This document shows positions 8,511 through 16,617 of a stretch of 64,000 bases of DNA, in pieces (positions within the stretch are counted from its first letter, which is position 1; each line of letters starts with the position of its first letter). This stretch comes from UBA6912 sp963792895 (GTDB lineage Bacteria; Actinomycetota; Acidimicrobiia; Spongiisociales; UBA5794): assembly GCA_963792895.1 (NCBI GenBank), contig CAWBYA010000007.1, positions 62,001 to 126,000 on the forward strand. The letters run 5' to 3'. Made by a program: the position numbers and the translations under genes. The notes under the pieces were generated by a model. That model was not told where the DNA came from and did no database searches. It saw only the letters and a list, made by a program, of their open reading frames with translations.

Positions 8511-9394
8511 ATCCCTTCACCCTCCTCGTCAACTTCCTCGGACAGACGCTCGCCTTCTTCTTCTCAATCGTCCCTAACTACGGCATTTCAATCATCCTGC
8601 TCACACTTGTGGTCAGTTTGTTGTTGTTCCCGTTGACGCTCAAGCAGACGCGGTCGATGAAGGCCATGCAGGAGATTCAACCTGAGGTGAAGCGACTGCA
8701 GAAGGAGTACAAGGAGAATCGTGAGGAGATGCAGAAGCATCTCATGGCTCTCTACCAGGAGCGCGGCGTCAACCCGGCCGCAGGCTGTTTGCCTCTTCTG
8801 CTCCAGATGCCGATCTGGTTCGCGCTCTTCAGTGTTTTGCGGGTAGGTGTTGAGAATGGGGCGCTCACGGGGACTGCGATACCTGCCAACTCGGCACTCG
8901 CCGATGCGCTCATCGCGGACAACACGCATTTCTTGGGGATGGATCTCCTCATCTCACCCAGCGGGGCCGCCTCGAGTGGCATCGTGCAAGCCATCCCCTA
9001 CATCATCCTGGTGCTGGTCGTCGTTGCCGCCGGCTTCTACCAGCAGGTCCAGACCACGAGGCGCAACGCGAACGCTCCCCAGCAACCCGAACAACCTCAG
9101 GGTATGCAGACGGCGCTCAAGATCATGCCGGTGTTCTTCGGTTTCATCTCATGGGGCTTCCCCACCGGTCTCGTCGTCTATTTCGCCACATCGAACCTGT
9201 TCAGGATTGCGCAGCAGTCGGTGATCCTGAGGCTCGACAGGGACAAGGCCGTAGGTGAAACGACGGGCGGCAAGGGCGAAGCGCTACCGCCGCCCAAGGT
9301 CGGCCCTGAGTCGGCGGACCAGCCCCCGGTGGTCGAGAAGAGCCAACCATCACCGCATGCCAGCAAGAAGCGCAAGAAGCGCAGGAGGAAGTAG
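8507..9394 (+). CDS. yidC: Membrane protein insertase YidC/Oxa1
   Basis: 295-residue Oxa1-superfamily insertase from GTG 8507, overlapping the corrected yidD stop by GTGA. It inserts and folds membrane proteins alone or with SecYEG. It has the five-helix core of Gram-positive-type YidC: an N-terminal helix, VPNYGISIILLTLVVSLLLF, the cytoplasmic helical hairpin rich in K/E (residues about 50-85), GCLPLLLQMPIWFALF, then IPYIILVLVVVAAGFY and the C-terminal helices with FPTGLVVYFATSNLF. The C-terminus is strongly basic (KKRKKRRRK), a feature linked in relatives to ribosome contact. Unlike the mycobacterial form it has no long periplasmic insert. Confidence 0.95.
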   Translation: MNPFTLLVNFLGQTLAFFFSIVPNYGISIILLTLVVSLLLFPLTLKQTRSMKAMQEIQPEVKRLQKEYKENREEMQKHLMALYQERGVNPAAGCLPLLLQMPIWFALFSVLRVGVENGALTGTAIPANSALADALIADNTHFLGMDLLISPSGAASSGIVQAIPYIILVLVVVAAGFYQQVQTTRRNANAPQQPEQPQGMQTALKIMPVFFGFISWGFPTGLVVYFATSNLFRIAQQSVILRLDRDKAVGETTGGKGEALPPPKVGPESADQPPVVEKSQPSPHASKKRKKRRRK

Positions 9395-9399
9395 CCCTT

Positions 9400-10396
9400 A
9401 TGGGACCGGTCAGAGAGTGGGTCGAGGCTACCGGCTCGACCGTCGACATTGCGGTCCAGGCCGCACTTCAGGAGCTTGGGCTCGAATCGCGAGACCAGGC
9501 CGTGGTCGAGATCATCAAAGAGGGTAAACCCGGCATTCTGGGGTCAGGATGGCGGGCCGAAGACGCCGTCGTGAAGGTCATGCCCAAGCCGCCAGAACGA
9601 AAGCGGCGTCGGCGTCGAGGTCGGGGAGGCGGGAAGGACGACGGAACCACCGAAGGCGCTCGGGGAGATTCGCGCTCCTCCACGGGCGGGGGCGACCGTA
9701 GCGGCGGCTCACGTGATGGCAGGTCGGGCGGTCGCTCCGAAAGGGGCGGACAGAAGGGTGGCGGGCAGCAGAATGCAGGCCGTAACGATCGTGGCAGTAC
9801 GCAACCAGCCGAAGCGCCAAAGGACACAAGGGAACCCATCGTGACCGATGCCTCCAGACGCAACGAGCGCGACCCGCTCCGACGAGCCGACGCGATCCGA
9901 ATCGAAGTCCGACACGCCCAGGGAACAGGAGGCGAGTATCGAAGAGCAGGCAACCATTGCAGCCGACTTCGTGAAGGGACTGCTGGGAGCGTTCGGGCTC
10001 GAGGGCGAGGTCACCACGACGGTCGACGAGGACATTCTGAAGGTCGAGGTCACCGGTGACCAGACGGAAGCGCTGGTGGGGCGCAAGGGCGCCATCATGC
10101 AGTCGGTGTTGGAGATCACTCGGACGGTGGTGCAGCGGAAGACGTTCGGCGCTCCGAGGATGCGGATCGACATCAATGGCTACGCCGAGCGCCGTCGCGA
10201 AGCGCTCACCATCTATGCCACTCGACAGGCGGAGCGCCTTCTCGAGGAGGGTGGTGAGATCATGCTCGAGCCGATGAACGCGGCGGATCGTAAGGTCGTT
10301 CACGATGCTGTGGCGGCGATCGAAGGCGTGCGTTCCTTCTCGGAGGGTGAGGATCCGGACCGCGCAGTGGTGATCAGCCGCGACGACGAGTCGTGA
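9400..10396 (+). CDS. jag: Jag/KhpB-like RNA-binding protein (Jag_N, KH, R3H), frameshifted in linker
   Basis: An RNA-binding protein regularly found after yidC. The Jag_N domain (REWVEATGSTVDIAVQ to GKPGILGSG) occupies residues 5-55, followed by a very basic Gly/Arg/Ser linker. The KH domain (DEDILKVEVTGDQTEALVGRKG) and R3H region (YAERRREALTIYATRQA) are in the next reading frame from about 9848 to 10396. The join lies between about 9780 and 9870 in the low-complexity linker. One extra base explains it, as in other genes here. Two separate proteins are less likely, because the family normally carries all three domains. The gene ends just ahead of a terminator. Confidence 0.85.
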
Positions 10397-10420
10397 ACGT
10401 CAGCCCGTAGGCCAAAAGAG

Positions 10421-10463
10421 CAGCCGAGCCCGGTGCCGACGAGGCAGCCGGGCTCGGCTGTTT
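10421..10463 (+). terminator. Rho-independent terminator after jag
   Basis: A perfect 13-bp stem CAGCCGAGCCCGG (10421-10433) pairs with 10448-10460 around a 14-nt loop, followed by TTT. It ends the rpmH-jag operon. The last two stem bases are also the first two bases of a parS site. Confidence 0.85.
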
Positions 10464-10474
10464 CACGTGAAACA
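10459..10474. promoter_or_regulatory. parS centromere site 1
   Basis: TGTTTCACGTGAAACA, an exact copy of the consensus ParB-binding palindrome. It overlaps the end of the jag terminator and lies about 0.75 kb from parA and 1.5 kb from parB, whose product nucleates on such sites. Confidence 0.95.
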
Positions 10475-10555
10475 CAGAAGGCGGTGTGAGTCGTCGCGCC
10501 GGTCCTCCCGGGTGTGTGGCAGACCGAGGTCGTCGCCGTGAGAGTGGTCGTGCGG

Positions 10556-10571
10556 GGTTTCACGTGAAACA
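10556..10571. promoter_or_regulatory. parS centromere site 2
   Basis: GGTTTCACGTGAAACA, with one mismatch at the outermost base and an intact 14-bp core. It sits immediately upstream of the -10 of the rsmG-parA-parB transcript, so ParB bound here would cover the promoter spacer. Confidence 0.92.
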
Positions 10572-10573
10572 CG

Positions 10574-10579
10574 TACACT
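10574..10579 (+). promoter_or_regulatory. -10 element of a leaderless rsmG-parAB promoter
   Basis: TACACT lies 6 nt before the rsmG ATG with no ribosome-binding site between them, which suggests a leaderless mRNA beginning at or next to the ATG. The parS palindrome at 10556-10571 falls in the -35/-10 spacer. Confidence 0.55.
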
Positions 10580-10585
10580 CCGCAT

Positions 10586-11218
10586 ATGGAGGATCCCGAT
10601 GGTGCGGAGCGGATTGCGGCATGGTTGGGGATACGGTGGACGGACGGGCAAGTCGCACAAATGAACGCCTACGCCGATTGGCTGGCTACCGAAGGGCTGA
10701 AGATCGGTGGTATCGGGCCATCCGAGATCCCACGGCTGTGGAACCGCCACCTGCTTGATTCGCTGCTCTTGGGTCGAGGGTTCCCGGCGAATGGACGTTT
10801 GCTCGACATGGGGTCCGGCGTGGGACTCCCCGGCATACCGCTGGCGATCGCCTTTCCTGACGCCGAGGTGATATTGGTGGAACGCTCGGGCCGGCGCGTC
10901 GACGCACTGCATCGAGTTGCGGCGATCCTGGGGAGGTCCGTCACCGTGCTCCACCAGGACATTCGGGCGGTTGAGACGTTGGTTGATCGTGTCGTCGCAC
11001 GCGCCAGCCTCCCTCCGGCGCAGGCGATCCGGGCGGCGACCCCGCTGCTCACGGAGGCTGGGGAAGCATGGGTTGCGCTCGGCCGAGGGGCTGACGGTGC
11101 GCAGCTCGCTGCGTGGCGACAGCTAGTAGCCCCGGAGGGGTGGGCCGCTTCCGTCGTGTCGTCGCCGCCGGATATCCTTGACTCGCCCGTCTGGATGCTT
11201 AGGATTGCCCGAACGTGA
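10586..11218 (+). CDS. rsmG: 16S rRNA (guanine527-N7)-methyltransferase RsmG
   Basis: 210-residue RsmG (GidB), which methylates G527 of 16S rRNA using S-adenosylmethionine. Seen in sequence: RLWNRHLLDSLLL near residue 50, the SAM-binding loop LLDMGSGVGLPGIPLAIAFP near residue 72-91, LVERSGRRV with the acidic ribose-binding residue, and VVARASLPP. The ATG at 10586 has no Shine-Dalgarno but a TACACT -10 six bases upstream, so a leaderless transcript is likely. The TGA overlaps the parA GTG, coupling it to the partition genes as in many bacteria. Confidence 0.95.
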   Translation: MEDPDGAERIAAWLGIRWTDGQVAQMNAYADWLATEGLKIGGIGPSEIPRLWNRHLLDSLLLGRGFPANGRLLDMGSGVGLPGIPLAIAFPDAEVILVERSGRRVDALHRVAAILGRSVTVLHQDIRAVETLVDRVVARASLPPAQAIRAATPLLTEAGEAWVALGRGADGAQLAAWRQLVAPEGWAASVVSSPPDILDSPVWMLRIART

Positions 11219-12027
11219 CAGACCCCCCATGGACCGGCACTGAGCCGGCAACGCACGCTGCAGTCGTCGTCGCGATCGCCAACCAGAAGGGTGGGGTCGG
11301 CAAGTCGACGACAGCGATCAACCTCGCTGCAGGGCTCGCTCTCCAGGGTGAGCGTATGCTCGTCGTGGATCTGGACCCGCAGGGCAACACCACATCGGGT
11401 CTCGGGATCGATCGTTCGGCGCTTTCAGGGTCGACCTACGAGGTGCTCGTCGCAGAGTTGCCCATAGAAGAAGCGCTCGAACCCACGTCGGTGCGCGACC
11501 TGTTCCTGGTGCCGGCGAACATCAACCTCGCCGGGGCGGAGATCGAGCTCGTGAGCATGTTCTCTCGGGAGACGCGACTCCGACAGGCAATCGACAAGGT
11601 CCGTCAGGACTACGACTTCGTCCTCATCGATTGCCCGCCGTCGTTGGGGTTGCTCACCATCAACGGGCTTGCCGCTGCCGACCAGGTGCTGATTCCTATC
11701 CAGTGCGAGTACTACGCGCTCGAGGGTGTCGGCCAACTCATGCGGAATGTCCAGCTGGTGCAGCGCAACCTCAACCCTCAGCTAGAGGTTGAAGGTGTCC
11801 TGTTGACCATGTTCGATGGCCGGACGACGCTCGCAGCAGACGTCGCCCAGCAAGTCAGGGAGCACTTTGGCGAGACAACATATCGTACGGTAATACCACG
11901 TACTGTCAGGCTCAGCGAAGCACCGTCATACGGCGAACCGATCGAAGCGTACGACCCGATGTCGAGGGGTGCGATTGCGTATAGGGAGCTGGCACGAGAG
12001 TTCAGGAGGCGTCATGGCCGCACGTAA
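11215..12027 (+). CDS. parA: Chromosome partitioning ATPase ParA
   Basis: 270-residue ParA/Soj-type Walker ATPase that drives origin segregation together with ParB bound at parS. The deviant Walker A KGGVGKSTT is at residues 25-33; LVVDLDPQGNTTSG, DCPPSLG and the DNA-binding C-terminal region (IPRTVRLSEAPSYGEP) follow in the usual order. The GTG start at 11215 overlaps the rsmG TGA. Its own stop lies inside the start of parB, with a 14-bp overlap, so rsmG, parA and parB form one translationally coupled operon close to two parS sites. Confidence 0.97.
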   Translation: MTDPPWTGTEPATHAAVVVAIANQKGGVGKSTTAINLAAGLALQGERMLVVDLDPQGNTTSGLGIDRSALSGSTYEVLVAELPIEEALEPTSVRDLFLVPANINLAGAEIELVSMFSRETRLRQAIDKVRQDYDFVLIDCPPSLGLLTINGLAAADQVLIPIQCEYYALEGVGQLMRNVQLVQRNLNPQLEVEGVLLTMFDGRTTLAADVAQQVREHFGETTYRTVIPRTVRLSEAPSYGEPIEAYDPMSRGAIAYRELAREFRRRHGRT

Positions 12028-12865
12028 GACCGGCTTGGGGAGAGGCCTCGATGCGCTGCTCCCCGTCGAGCGGCCGGACGCGGGATTCGCCATGATCTCG
12101 CTGGAAGCCATCGACGCCAACCCACATCAACCGCGCAAGCACTTCGACGACGCAACCCTTGCCTCTTTGGCGGCGTCGATGCGCGAGGTTGGTGTTCTCC
12201 AGCCGATCGTCGTGCGCAAAGCCGAGCCGGGCGACGGCTACGAGTTGGTGGCGGGGGAGCGGCGGTGCCGGGCGGCGCGACTTGCCGGGCTCGAGGAGAT
12301 CCCAGCAATCGTGCGCAGCACCGTCGATGCGACCCACAGCCTCACGGAGGCGCTCATCGAGAACGTGCAGAGGGAAGACCTCAGTCCACTCGAGGAGGCG
12401 GCCGCCTACCGCCAGCTCATCGACGACTTCGAGCTCACCCATGATGCTGTGGCCGATGCTGTGGGCAAGAGCCGCAGCGCCATCACCAACACCCTCCGAC
12501 TGCTGCAGCTGCCTGCGGCCGTTCAGGGCATGCTGGAGCGTGGCGATATCTCAGCCGGTCACGCCAGAGCGTTGCTTACGCTCGACGACGAGGCATACGC
12601 CGTCCACGTGGCGAGGCGATGTGCCGAGGAGGGCTGGTCGGTTCGCCAGATCGAGGATGCCGTCCGTGCCCGATCTCAGCCGCAGCCGGTCCGCAGCAAC
12701 ATCACCTCCGTGCGCCCAGCAGCGATCATCGAGCTGGAGACCCGGCTGTCAGAGCACCTCGGGACGCGGGTCAAGATCGACTACGGCAAACGCGGCGGCA
12801 AGGTCACCGTCCGTTTCGGCTCGCTCGACGATCTCGAGCGGATCTACCGCAAGTTCTACGGGTGA
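12014..12865 (+). CDS. parB: Chromosome partitioning protein ParB
   Basis: 283-residue ParB, the CTP-dependent clamp that loads at parS. The N-terminal KTGLGRGLDALLP is the ParA-contact region, the ParB/Srx CTPase domain holds ANPHQPR and GERRCRAA (residues 75-82), then ENVQREDLSPLEEA, and the helix-turn-helix with VGKSRSAITNTLRLL. The C-terminal dimer domain ends DLERIYRKFYG. ATG 12014 is chosen over the upstream open frame because AGGAGG lies at 12004-12009. The gene ends 71 bp from the convergent cwlM-like gene. Confidence 0.97.
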   Translation: MAARKTGLGRGLDALLPVERPDAGFAMISLEAIDANPHQPRKHFDDATLASLAASMREVGVLQPIVVRKAEPGDGYELVAGERRCRAARLAGLEEIPAIVRSTVDATHSLTEALIENVQREDLSPLEEAAAYRQLIDDFELTHDAVADAVGKSRSAITNTLRLLQLPAAVQGMLERGDISAGHARALLTLDDEAYAVHVARRCAEEGWSVRQIEDAVRARSQPQPVRSNITSVRPAAIIELETRLSEHLGTRVKIDYGKRGGKVTVRFGSLDDLERIYRKFYG

Positions 12866-12936
12866 CCGCGTCGTGGGCGTGACTCGGGCCGGTGCGCCGA
12901 CGACCACGCTCCTCGCGGCCGGAAACTGGGCGAGTC

Positions 12937-13905
12937 TCACGCCCCCTCGTCTCGAGGCTCCGCCAGCAACGCCATGATGGCGTGAGCCGTTGTGCGTCCG
13001 ACATGTTGGGTCATGGGCTCGGCGCACACGACGATGGCCGGCTGGCGGGTGTCCTTGAGCATGGGCGTCGCACGACCGGATGCCGGCACGCTCATGACCT
13101 CGGCAACCGCGGCCGCCAACCGCTCTCCAGCCGCCGAGTGACTGTGCTGGGACGAGAAGAAGAACACGGTGGGCGTGTGGTCCTGGGGGACGGCGAAGCA
13201 CACGACGAAGTCGACGCCAAGGCGGTTGGCGCGAAGCGCACGGACACGTTCGGTGGGGTACGTGTCGGCGCTCCGAGAGAACACGGGATTGCCTCCCAAT
13301 ATTTGGATGGCACGGCCGAATTCGAGCGCGGCGGTCCACGTTGCCTGCGCTTCGGCATCGTCGCGGCATGAGGCATCGACGTACACCCGTTGCCCTGCAA
13401 CGGTTGGCGGCAGCGACGCAAGCCATTGCCGCTCCCTGACGCCCTCACGCCCTGGCTTGGCCGTCGCCCTCGCCATGAGGTCCAACTCTGCCACGACCTC
13501 GCGTCCGGCGATCCCGTCTTCGGCCATGCGCCGGTTGGCCTGGAAGTCGAGCACCGCTCGCAACGTGTCCGGACCGAAGATGCCGTCGACCTTGCCTGCG
13601 TCGAAACCCAGTGAGTTGAGTCGGCGCTGCAACTCCGCAACGTCGTCGCCGCGCATCATCGGGACCCGGTGGTAGAGCATGCGGGTGCCAAGCGTGAAAC
13701 TGGCGTCGACCAGAGCACGCCACGTGTCGGGTCCAACTATGCCGTCGGGGGGGAGACCGCGGGCCGATTGGAAGTCGGCAACAGCGTGGCGTGTGGCGTC
13801 TCCAAAGACCCCGCTGCGATCGTCGGTCGCGTGGCCGAGTGCAGAGAGCCGGCCCTGGATGTCCCGGACCGGCTCTCCTTCGTCACCTTGTCGATAGAGC
13901 CGCAC
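12937..13905 (-). CDS. cwlM: CwlM-like protein: two peptidoglycan-binding domains plus a degenerate amidase domain
   Basis: 322 residues with two PG_binding_1 repeats (EPVRDIQGRLSALGH to GIVGPDTWRALV, and DDVAELQRRLNSLGF to GIFGPDTLRAVLDFQ) followed by an amidase_3-like domain from about residue 165. The zinc ligands of real N-acetylmuramoyl-L-alanine amidases appear lost: the usual DPGHGG is DASCRDD here and the later S-x-H-x-N motif reads AVPQDH. In M. tuberculosis the gene at this locus, cwlM, is a regulator of MurA rather than a hydrolase; the same order trxB-trxA-cwlM next to parB supports orthology. GTG 13905 lies 25 bp after trxA. Confidence 0.85.
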   Translation of the reverse strand: MRLYRQGDEGEPVRDIQGRLSALGHATDDRSGVFGDATRHAVADFQSARGLPPDGIVGPDTWRALVDASFTLGTRMLYHRVPMMRGDDVAELQRRLNSLGFDAGKVDGIFGPDTLRAVLDFQANRRMAEDGIAGREVVAELDLMARATAKPGREGVRERQWLASLPPTVAGQRVYVDASCRDDAEAQATWTAALEFGRAIQILGGNPVFSRSADTYPTERVRALRANRLGVDFVVCFAVPQDHTPTVFFFSSQHSHSAAGERLAAAVAEVMSVPASGRATPMLKDTRQPAIVVCAEPMTQHVGRTTAHAIMALLAEPRDEGA

Positions 13906-13930
13906 GGCTCAATCGTCTCACATGTTGCGA

Positions 13931-14257
13931 TCAGGCGAGGTAATCCCGCAGCTCTGCCTCGAGCTGGGATTTCGAGCGAGCTCCCACGAGGCGCTTACGC
14001 TCGACGCCTCCCTGGAAGATGATCATCGTCGGGATGCTCATGACTTCGTAGTTCATGGCCGTCTGCTGGTTCTCGTCGACGTTGAGCTTCGCAACCGAGA
14101 GGTGGTCGCTGTGGGTACCTGCAAGATCCTCGAGCGGCCCGTTCATCATCTTGCAAGGCCCACACCACTCGGCCCAGAAGTCGACGAGCACAGGTGTCTC
14201 GCCGCTGATCAGGTCGGTGAAGTTCTGGTCATTCGCCACAACGGTGTTCTGTCCCAT
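13931..14257 (-). CDS. trxA: Thioredoxin
   Basis: 108-residue thioredoxin, a cytoplasmic disulfide reductant recycled by the adjacent thioredoxin reductase. The active site WCGPC is in VDFWAEWCGPCKMM near residue 30, and the cis-proline loop is SIPTMIIF near residue 73. ATG 14257 gives a normal-length protein. The frame is open far upstream into trxB, but that extension has no thioredoxin similarity. A GGAGG stands about 20 nt upstream of this ATG, further than usual, so the exact start is slightly uncertain. It lies 127 bp after trxB and 25 bp before cwlM on the same strand. Confidence 0.95.
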   Translation of the reverse strand: MGQNTVVANDQNFTDLISGETPVLVDFWAEWCGPCKMMNGPLEDLAGTHSDHLSVAKLNVDENQQTAMNYEVMSIPTMIIFQGGVERKRLVGARSKSQLEAELRDYLA

Positions 14258-14384
14258 CAGCGTCGGCCACAGGGGGCCTCCACCTCCTTGAAGTCTGTCA
14301 AGCCGGATCCTGGTGTCCGGGTGAATCTCATTGTCAACACGAAGATACCCAACCTCGAGGCAGTAGAGCTCATTCCACCGCTGC

Positions 14385-15305
14385 TCAGCTGTGCCCACCC
14401 TCGAGCCAGCGCTCGGCGTCGATGGCCGCTTCGCATCCCATGCCGGCGGCCGTGATGGCCTGCCTGTAGACCTTGTCGACCACATCGCCGGCGGCGAAAA
14501 CACCCTCGACCGACGTCATCGTGTTCGTCCCAGTCAGCACGTAGCCGGCGTCGTCGGTGTCGATCTGGCCCGCGAACACCGCCGTGTTGGGATCGTGCCC
14601 GATCGCCATGAAGACACCTTCGACAGCGAGGTCAGACGCCTCGTCGGTGACCACATTGCGGAGCCGCACGCCGGTGACGCCGGAATCGCCGAGGATCTCC
14701 TCGACCACGGTGTTCCAGACGACCTCGATCTTCGGGTGCTCCAGCGCACGATTGGCCATGATCTTCGAAGCTCGGAACTCCTCGCGGCGATGAATGATCG
14801 TCACCTTTGACGCGAACTTCGTGAGAAAGAGCGCTTCCTCCATGGCACTGTCGCCGCCACCGACGACTGCGATCTCCTTGTCGCGGAAGAAGAACCCGTC
14901 ACAGGTGGCACACGCCGACACGCCGTAACCGCGAAGCTTCTCCTCGCCCGGCACGTCGAGCCACCGTGCCGATGCACCGGTCGAGATGATGATCGATTCG
15001 CTCTCGTACAGATCCTGGTCGACCCAGACCTTGAAAGGGCGGGACGAGAAATCGACCCTGCTCACGTCTGAGCTGATGATGCGGGTGCCGAAGCGCTCCG
15101 CCTGCTTGCGGAACTGTTCCATGAGCTCGGGGCCCATGATCCCGTCGGGGAAGCCTGGGTAGTTCTCGACGTCGGTGGTCAACATGAGTTGGCCACCGCG
15201 TTGGAAGCCTTCGATCATGAGGGGTTCCAGGTCGGCGCGCGCCGCATAGATGGCGGCCGTGATCCCGGCGGGACCTGACCCGATGATCAGCACCTTCTCA
15301 GGCAT
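14385..15305 (-). CDS. trxB: Thioredoxin-disulfide reductase
   Basis: 306-residue low-molecular-weight flavoprotein that reduces thioredoxin with NADPH. FAD-binding GSGPAGITAAIYAAR is at residues 9-23, the redox-active CATCDG near 134-139 and the NADPH motif GGGDSAMEEA near 155. The C-terminal FAD contact is GVFAAGDV. ATG 15305 with GGAGA upstream is chosen; the start overlaps the end of the small membrane protein gene by 8 bp, showing the two are co-transcribed. It forms the trxB-trxA-cwlM series also found next to parB in mycobacteria. Confidence 0.97.
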   Translation of the reverse strand: MPEKVLIIGSGPAGITAAIYAARADLEPLMIEGFQRGGQLMLTTDVENYPGFPDGIMGPELMEQFRKQAERFGTRIISSDVSRVDFSSRPFKVWVDQDLYESESIIISTGASARWLDVPGEEKLRGYGVSACATCDGFFFRDKEIAVVGGGDSAMEEALFLTKFASKVTIIHRREEFRASKIMANRALEHPKIEVVWNTVVEEILGDSGVTGVRLRNVVTDEASDLAVEGVFMAIGHDPNTAVFAGQIDTDDAGYVLTGTNTMTSVEGVFAAGDVVDKVYRQAITAAGMGCEAAIDAERWLEGGHS

Positions 15306-15612
15306 GGGTGTTCTCTCCAGTTTTCCCGGCCGCTCGTGCCGACGGTGGAATGCGCTTGGACCACAACAACGCACCGCCGATGACGAATAATCCACCGAGG
15401 ATGAGGTAGGCGATCTCCACGGTTGTGATCTCGCCGAGGAGCCGGAAGAGGCCTACGAGAAGAAACACGACGAGGACGAGTCCGAGCATTGCGACCACCA
15501 TGCCGACGGCCGCCCAGGTCGCGATGTTGCGCACCCGGTCGACCGAGAGACTGCGGATCTTGGCAGCGGTGCTCTCGAGAAAGTCAGCGATCTTGATGGG
15601 GTAGTCATCCAT
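15298..15612 (-). CDS. Small two-helix membrane protein
   Basis: 104 residues from ATG 15612. An N-terminal amphipathic segment (IKIADFLESTAAKIRSL) precedes two membrane segments, about residues 30-55 (VGMVVAMLGLVLVVFLLVGL) and 64-84 (VEIAYLILGGLFVIGGALLW), with a short basic tail. The size and layout resemble phage-holin-superfamily or DUF1469-like proteins found beside sigma/anti-sigma and trx genes, but I do not recognise a specific family. It overlaps trxB by 8 bp and lies 66 bp after the anti-sigma gene, so it belongs to the same operon. Confidence 0.8.
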   Translation of the reverse strand: MDDYPIKIADFLESTAAKIRSLSVDRVRNIATWAAVGMVVAMLGLVLVVFLLVGLFRLLGEITTVEIAYLILGGLFVIGGALLWSKRIPPSARAAGKTGENTHA

Positions 15613-15678
15613 AGCTCGCACGAGCTTAGTGGCAGGACACGGAGGCACCTCGGGGCTGCCGTTCGTGACGATGCGCGC

Positions 15679-16575
15679 TCAAGGGACAGTGGCCAGGACT
15701 TCGCAGGTGAGAGGCTCATGGGAGACGAGCGCGAGGCTGCCGTCGGCCAGCTCGTGCACGGTCACCGTCACGAACTCCGCGACGCCATAGAGCACCACAT
15801 CGCCGGCGGTTGGGGTCACGAGGAGGTCGCCGAGGGTGAAGGACGAGACGGTGCCGACAAGGACGTCGACGCCCTCGCTCACGCACACATCGACGATCGC
15901 CGGTGGCTCGAGTTGCGTGACGGCGGCGACGCCCTCTCGGGACAGCTCCGGGTCACGACCCGCGCCCTCGATGATCGCCTGCACCTCGGCGAGGGTGAGC
16001 GGCGAGTCGCCGTCTCCGCCTGCATCCGAGAGGGTGACACCGTCCTCCGACGCGGGCGCAACCGTTGTCTGTGGGACGGTCGCATCAGGAGCGCCCGGCT
16101 CGGCTGCGGCCTCGAGGCTCTCCCGGGTCGGTGCCAGCTCTGCGGCACCCCCGTCCCCGACCACGGTCGTGGTGGTTGCGCTGAGCGCTGCGTCGAAGTC
16201 ACCGGAGGCTTCGTCGTCGCCGCCTCCGAGGAGGTTCATGGCCGGAGCGACGAGTACGAGAGCCAGGACTACAGCAGCGATCGAGAACGCGGGCGCCCAC
16301 GAGAACCGGCGCCGGGTGGGTGCGTGGCGGGCAGCGGCGGGTGTGCGCTCGTGGCCGAGCTCGACGTCGAGCCGGCGCAACACGCGCGCCGCTTCGAGCT
16401 CGGTGAGCTCGACGGCCGGCGCCGAACGGAGGGCGGTGAGCGCGGTCTCCTGTGCGCTGAGGTCGGCCGCACACTCGACGCACGCAGCGACGGCAGCGCG
16501 CTCGGCGTCGGTGATATCGGCGCTGCCTTCGGCCAGGGCCATTATGAGATCTGGGTTGTGGTCGTGCTGGCTCAT
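15679..16575 (-). CDS. Putative anti-sigma factor (single membrane span)
   Basis: 298 residues. A short N-terminal cytoplasmic domain (residues 1-85) has CVECAADL, a reduced version of the H-x3-C-x2-C zinc anti-sigma motif in which the expected histidine position is not evident. A membrane segment (FSIAAVVLALVLVAPAM) lies near residue 95-111, and a low-complexity linker and an outside domain of about 100 residues follow. It begins right after the ECF sigma gene, as anti-sigma factors usually do, and corresponds in position to RsmA (Rv3912) of mycobacteria. The anti-sigma role is inferred from this context and the zinc-finger-like start. Confidence 0.75.
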   Translation of the reverse strand: MSQHDHNPDLIMALAEGSADITDAERAAVAACVECAADLSAQETALTALRSAPAVELTELEAARVLRRLDVELGHERTPAAARHAPTRRRFSWAPAFSIAAVVLALVLVAPAMNLLGGGDDEASGDFDAALSATTTTVVGDGGAAELAPTRESLEAAAEPGAPDATVPQTTVAPASEDGVTLSDAGGDGDSPLTLAEVQAIIEGAGRDPELSREGVAAVTQLEPPAIVDVCVSEGVDVLVGTVSSFTLGDLLVTPTAGDVVLYGVAEFVTVTVHELADGSLALVSHEPLTCEVLATVP

Positions 16576-16617
16576 GCTTCTCGCAGTGCTCTCACGTCTG
16601 ATGCCGCTCGGGGGGTC

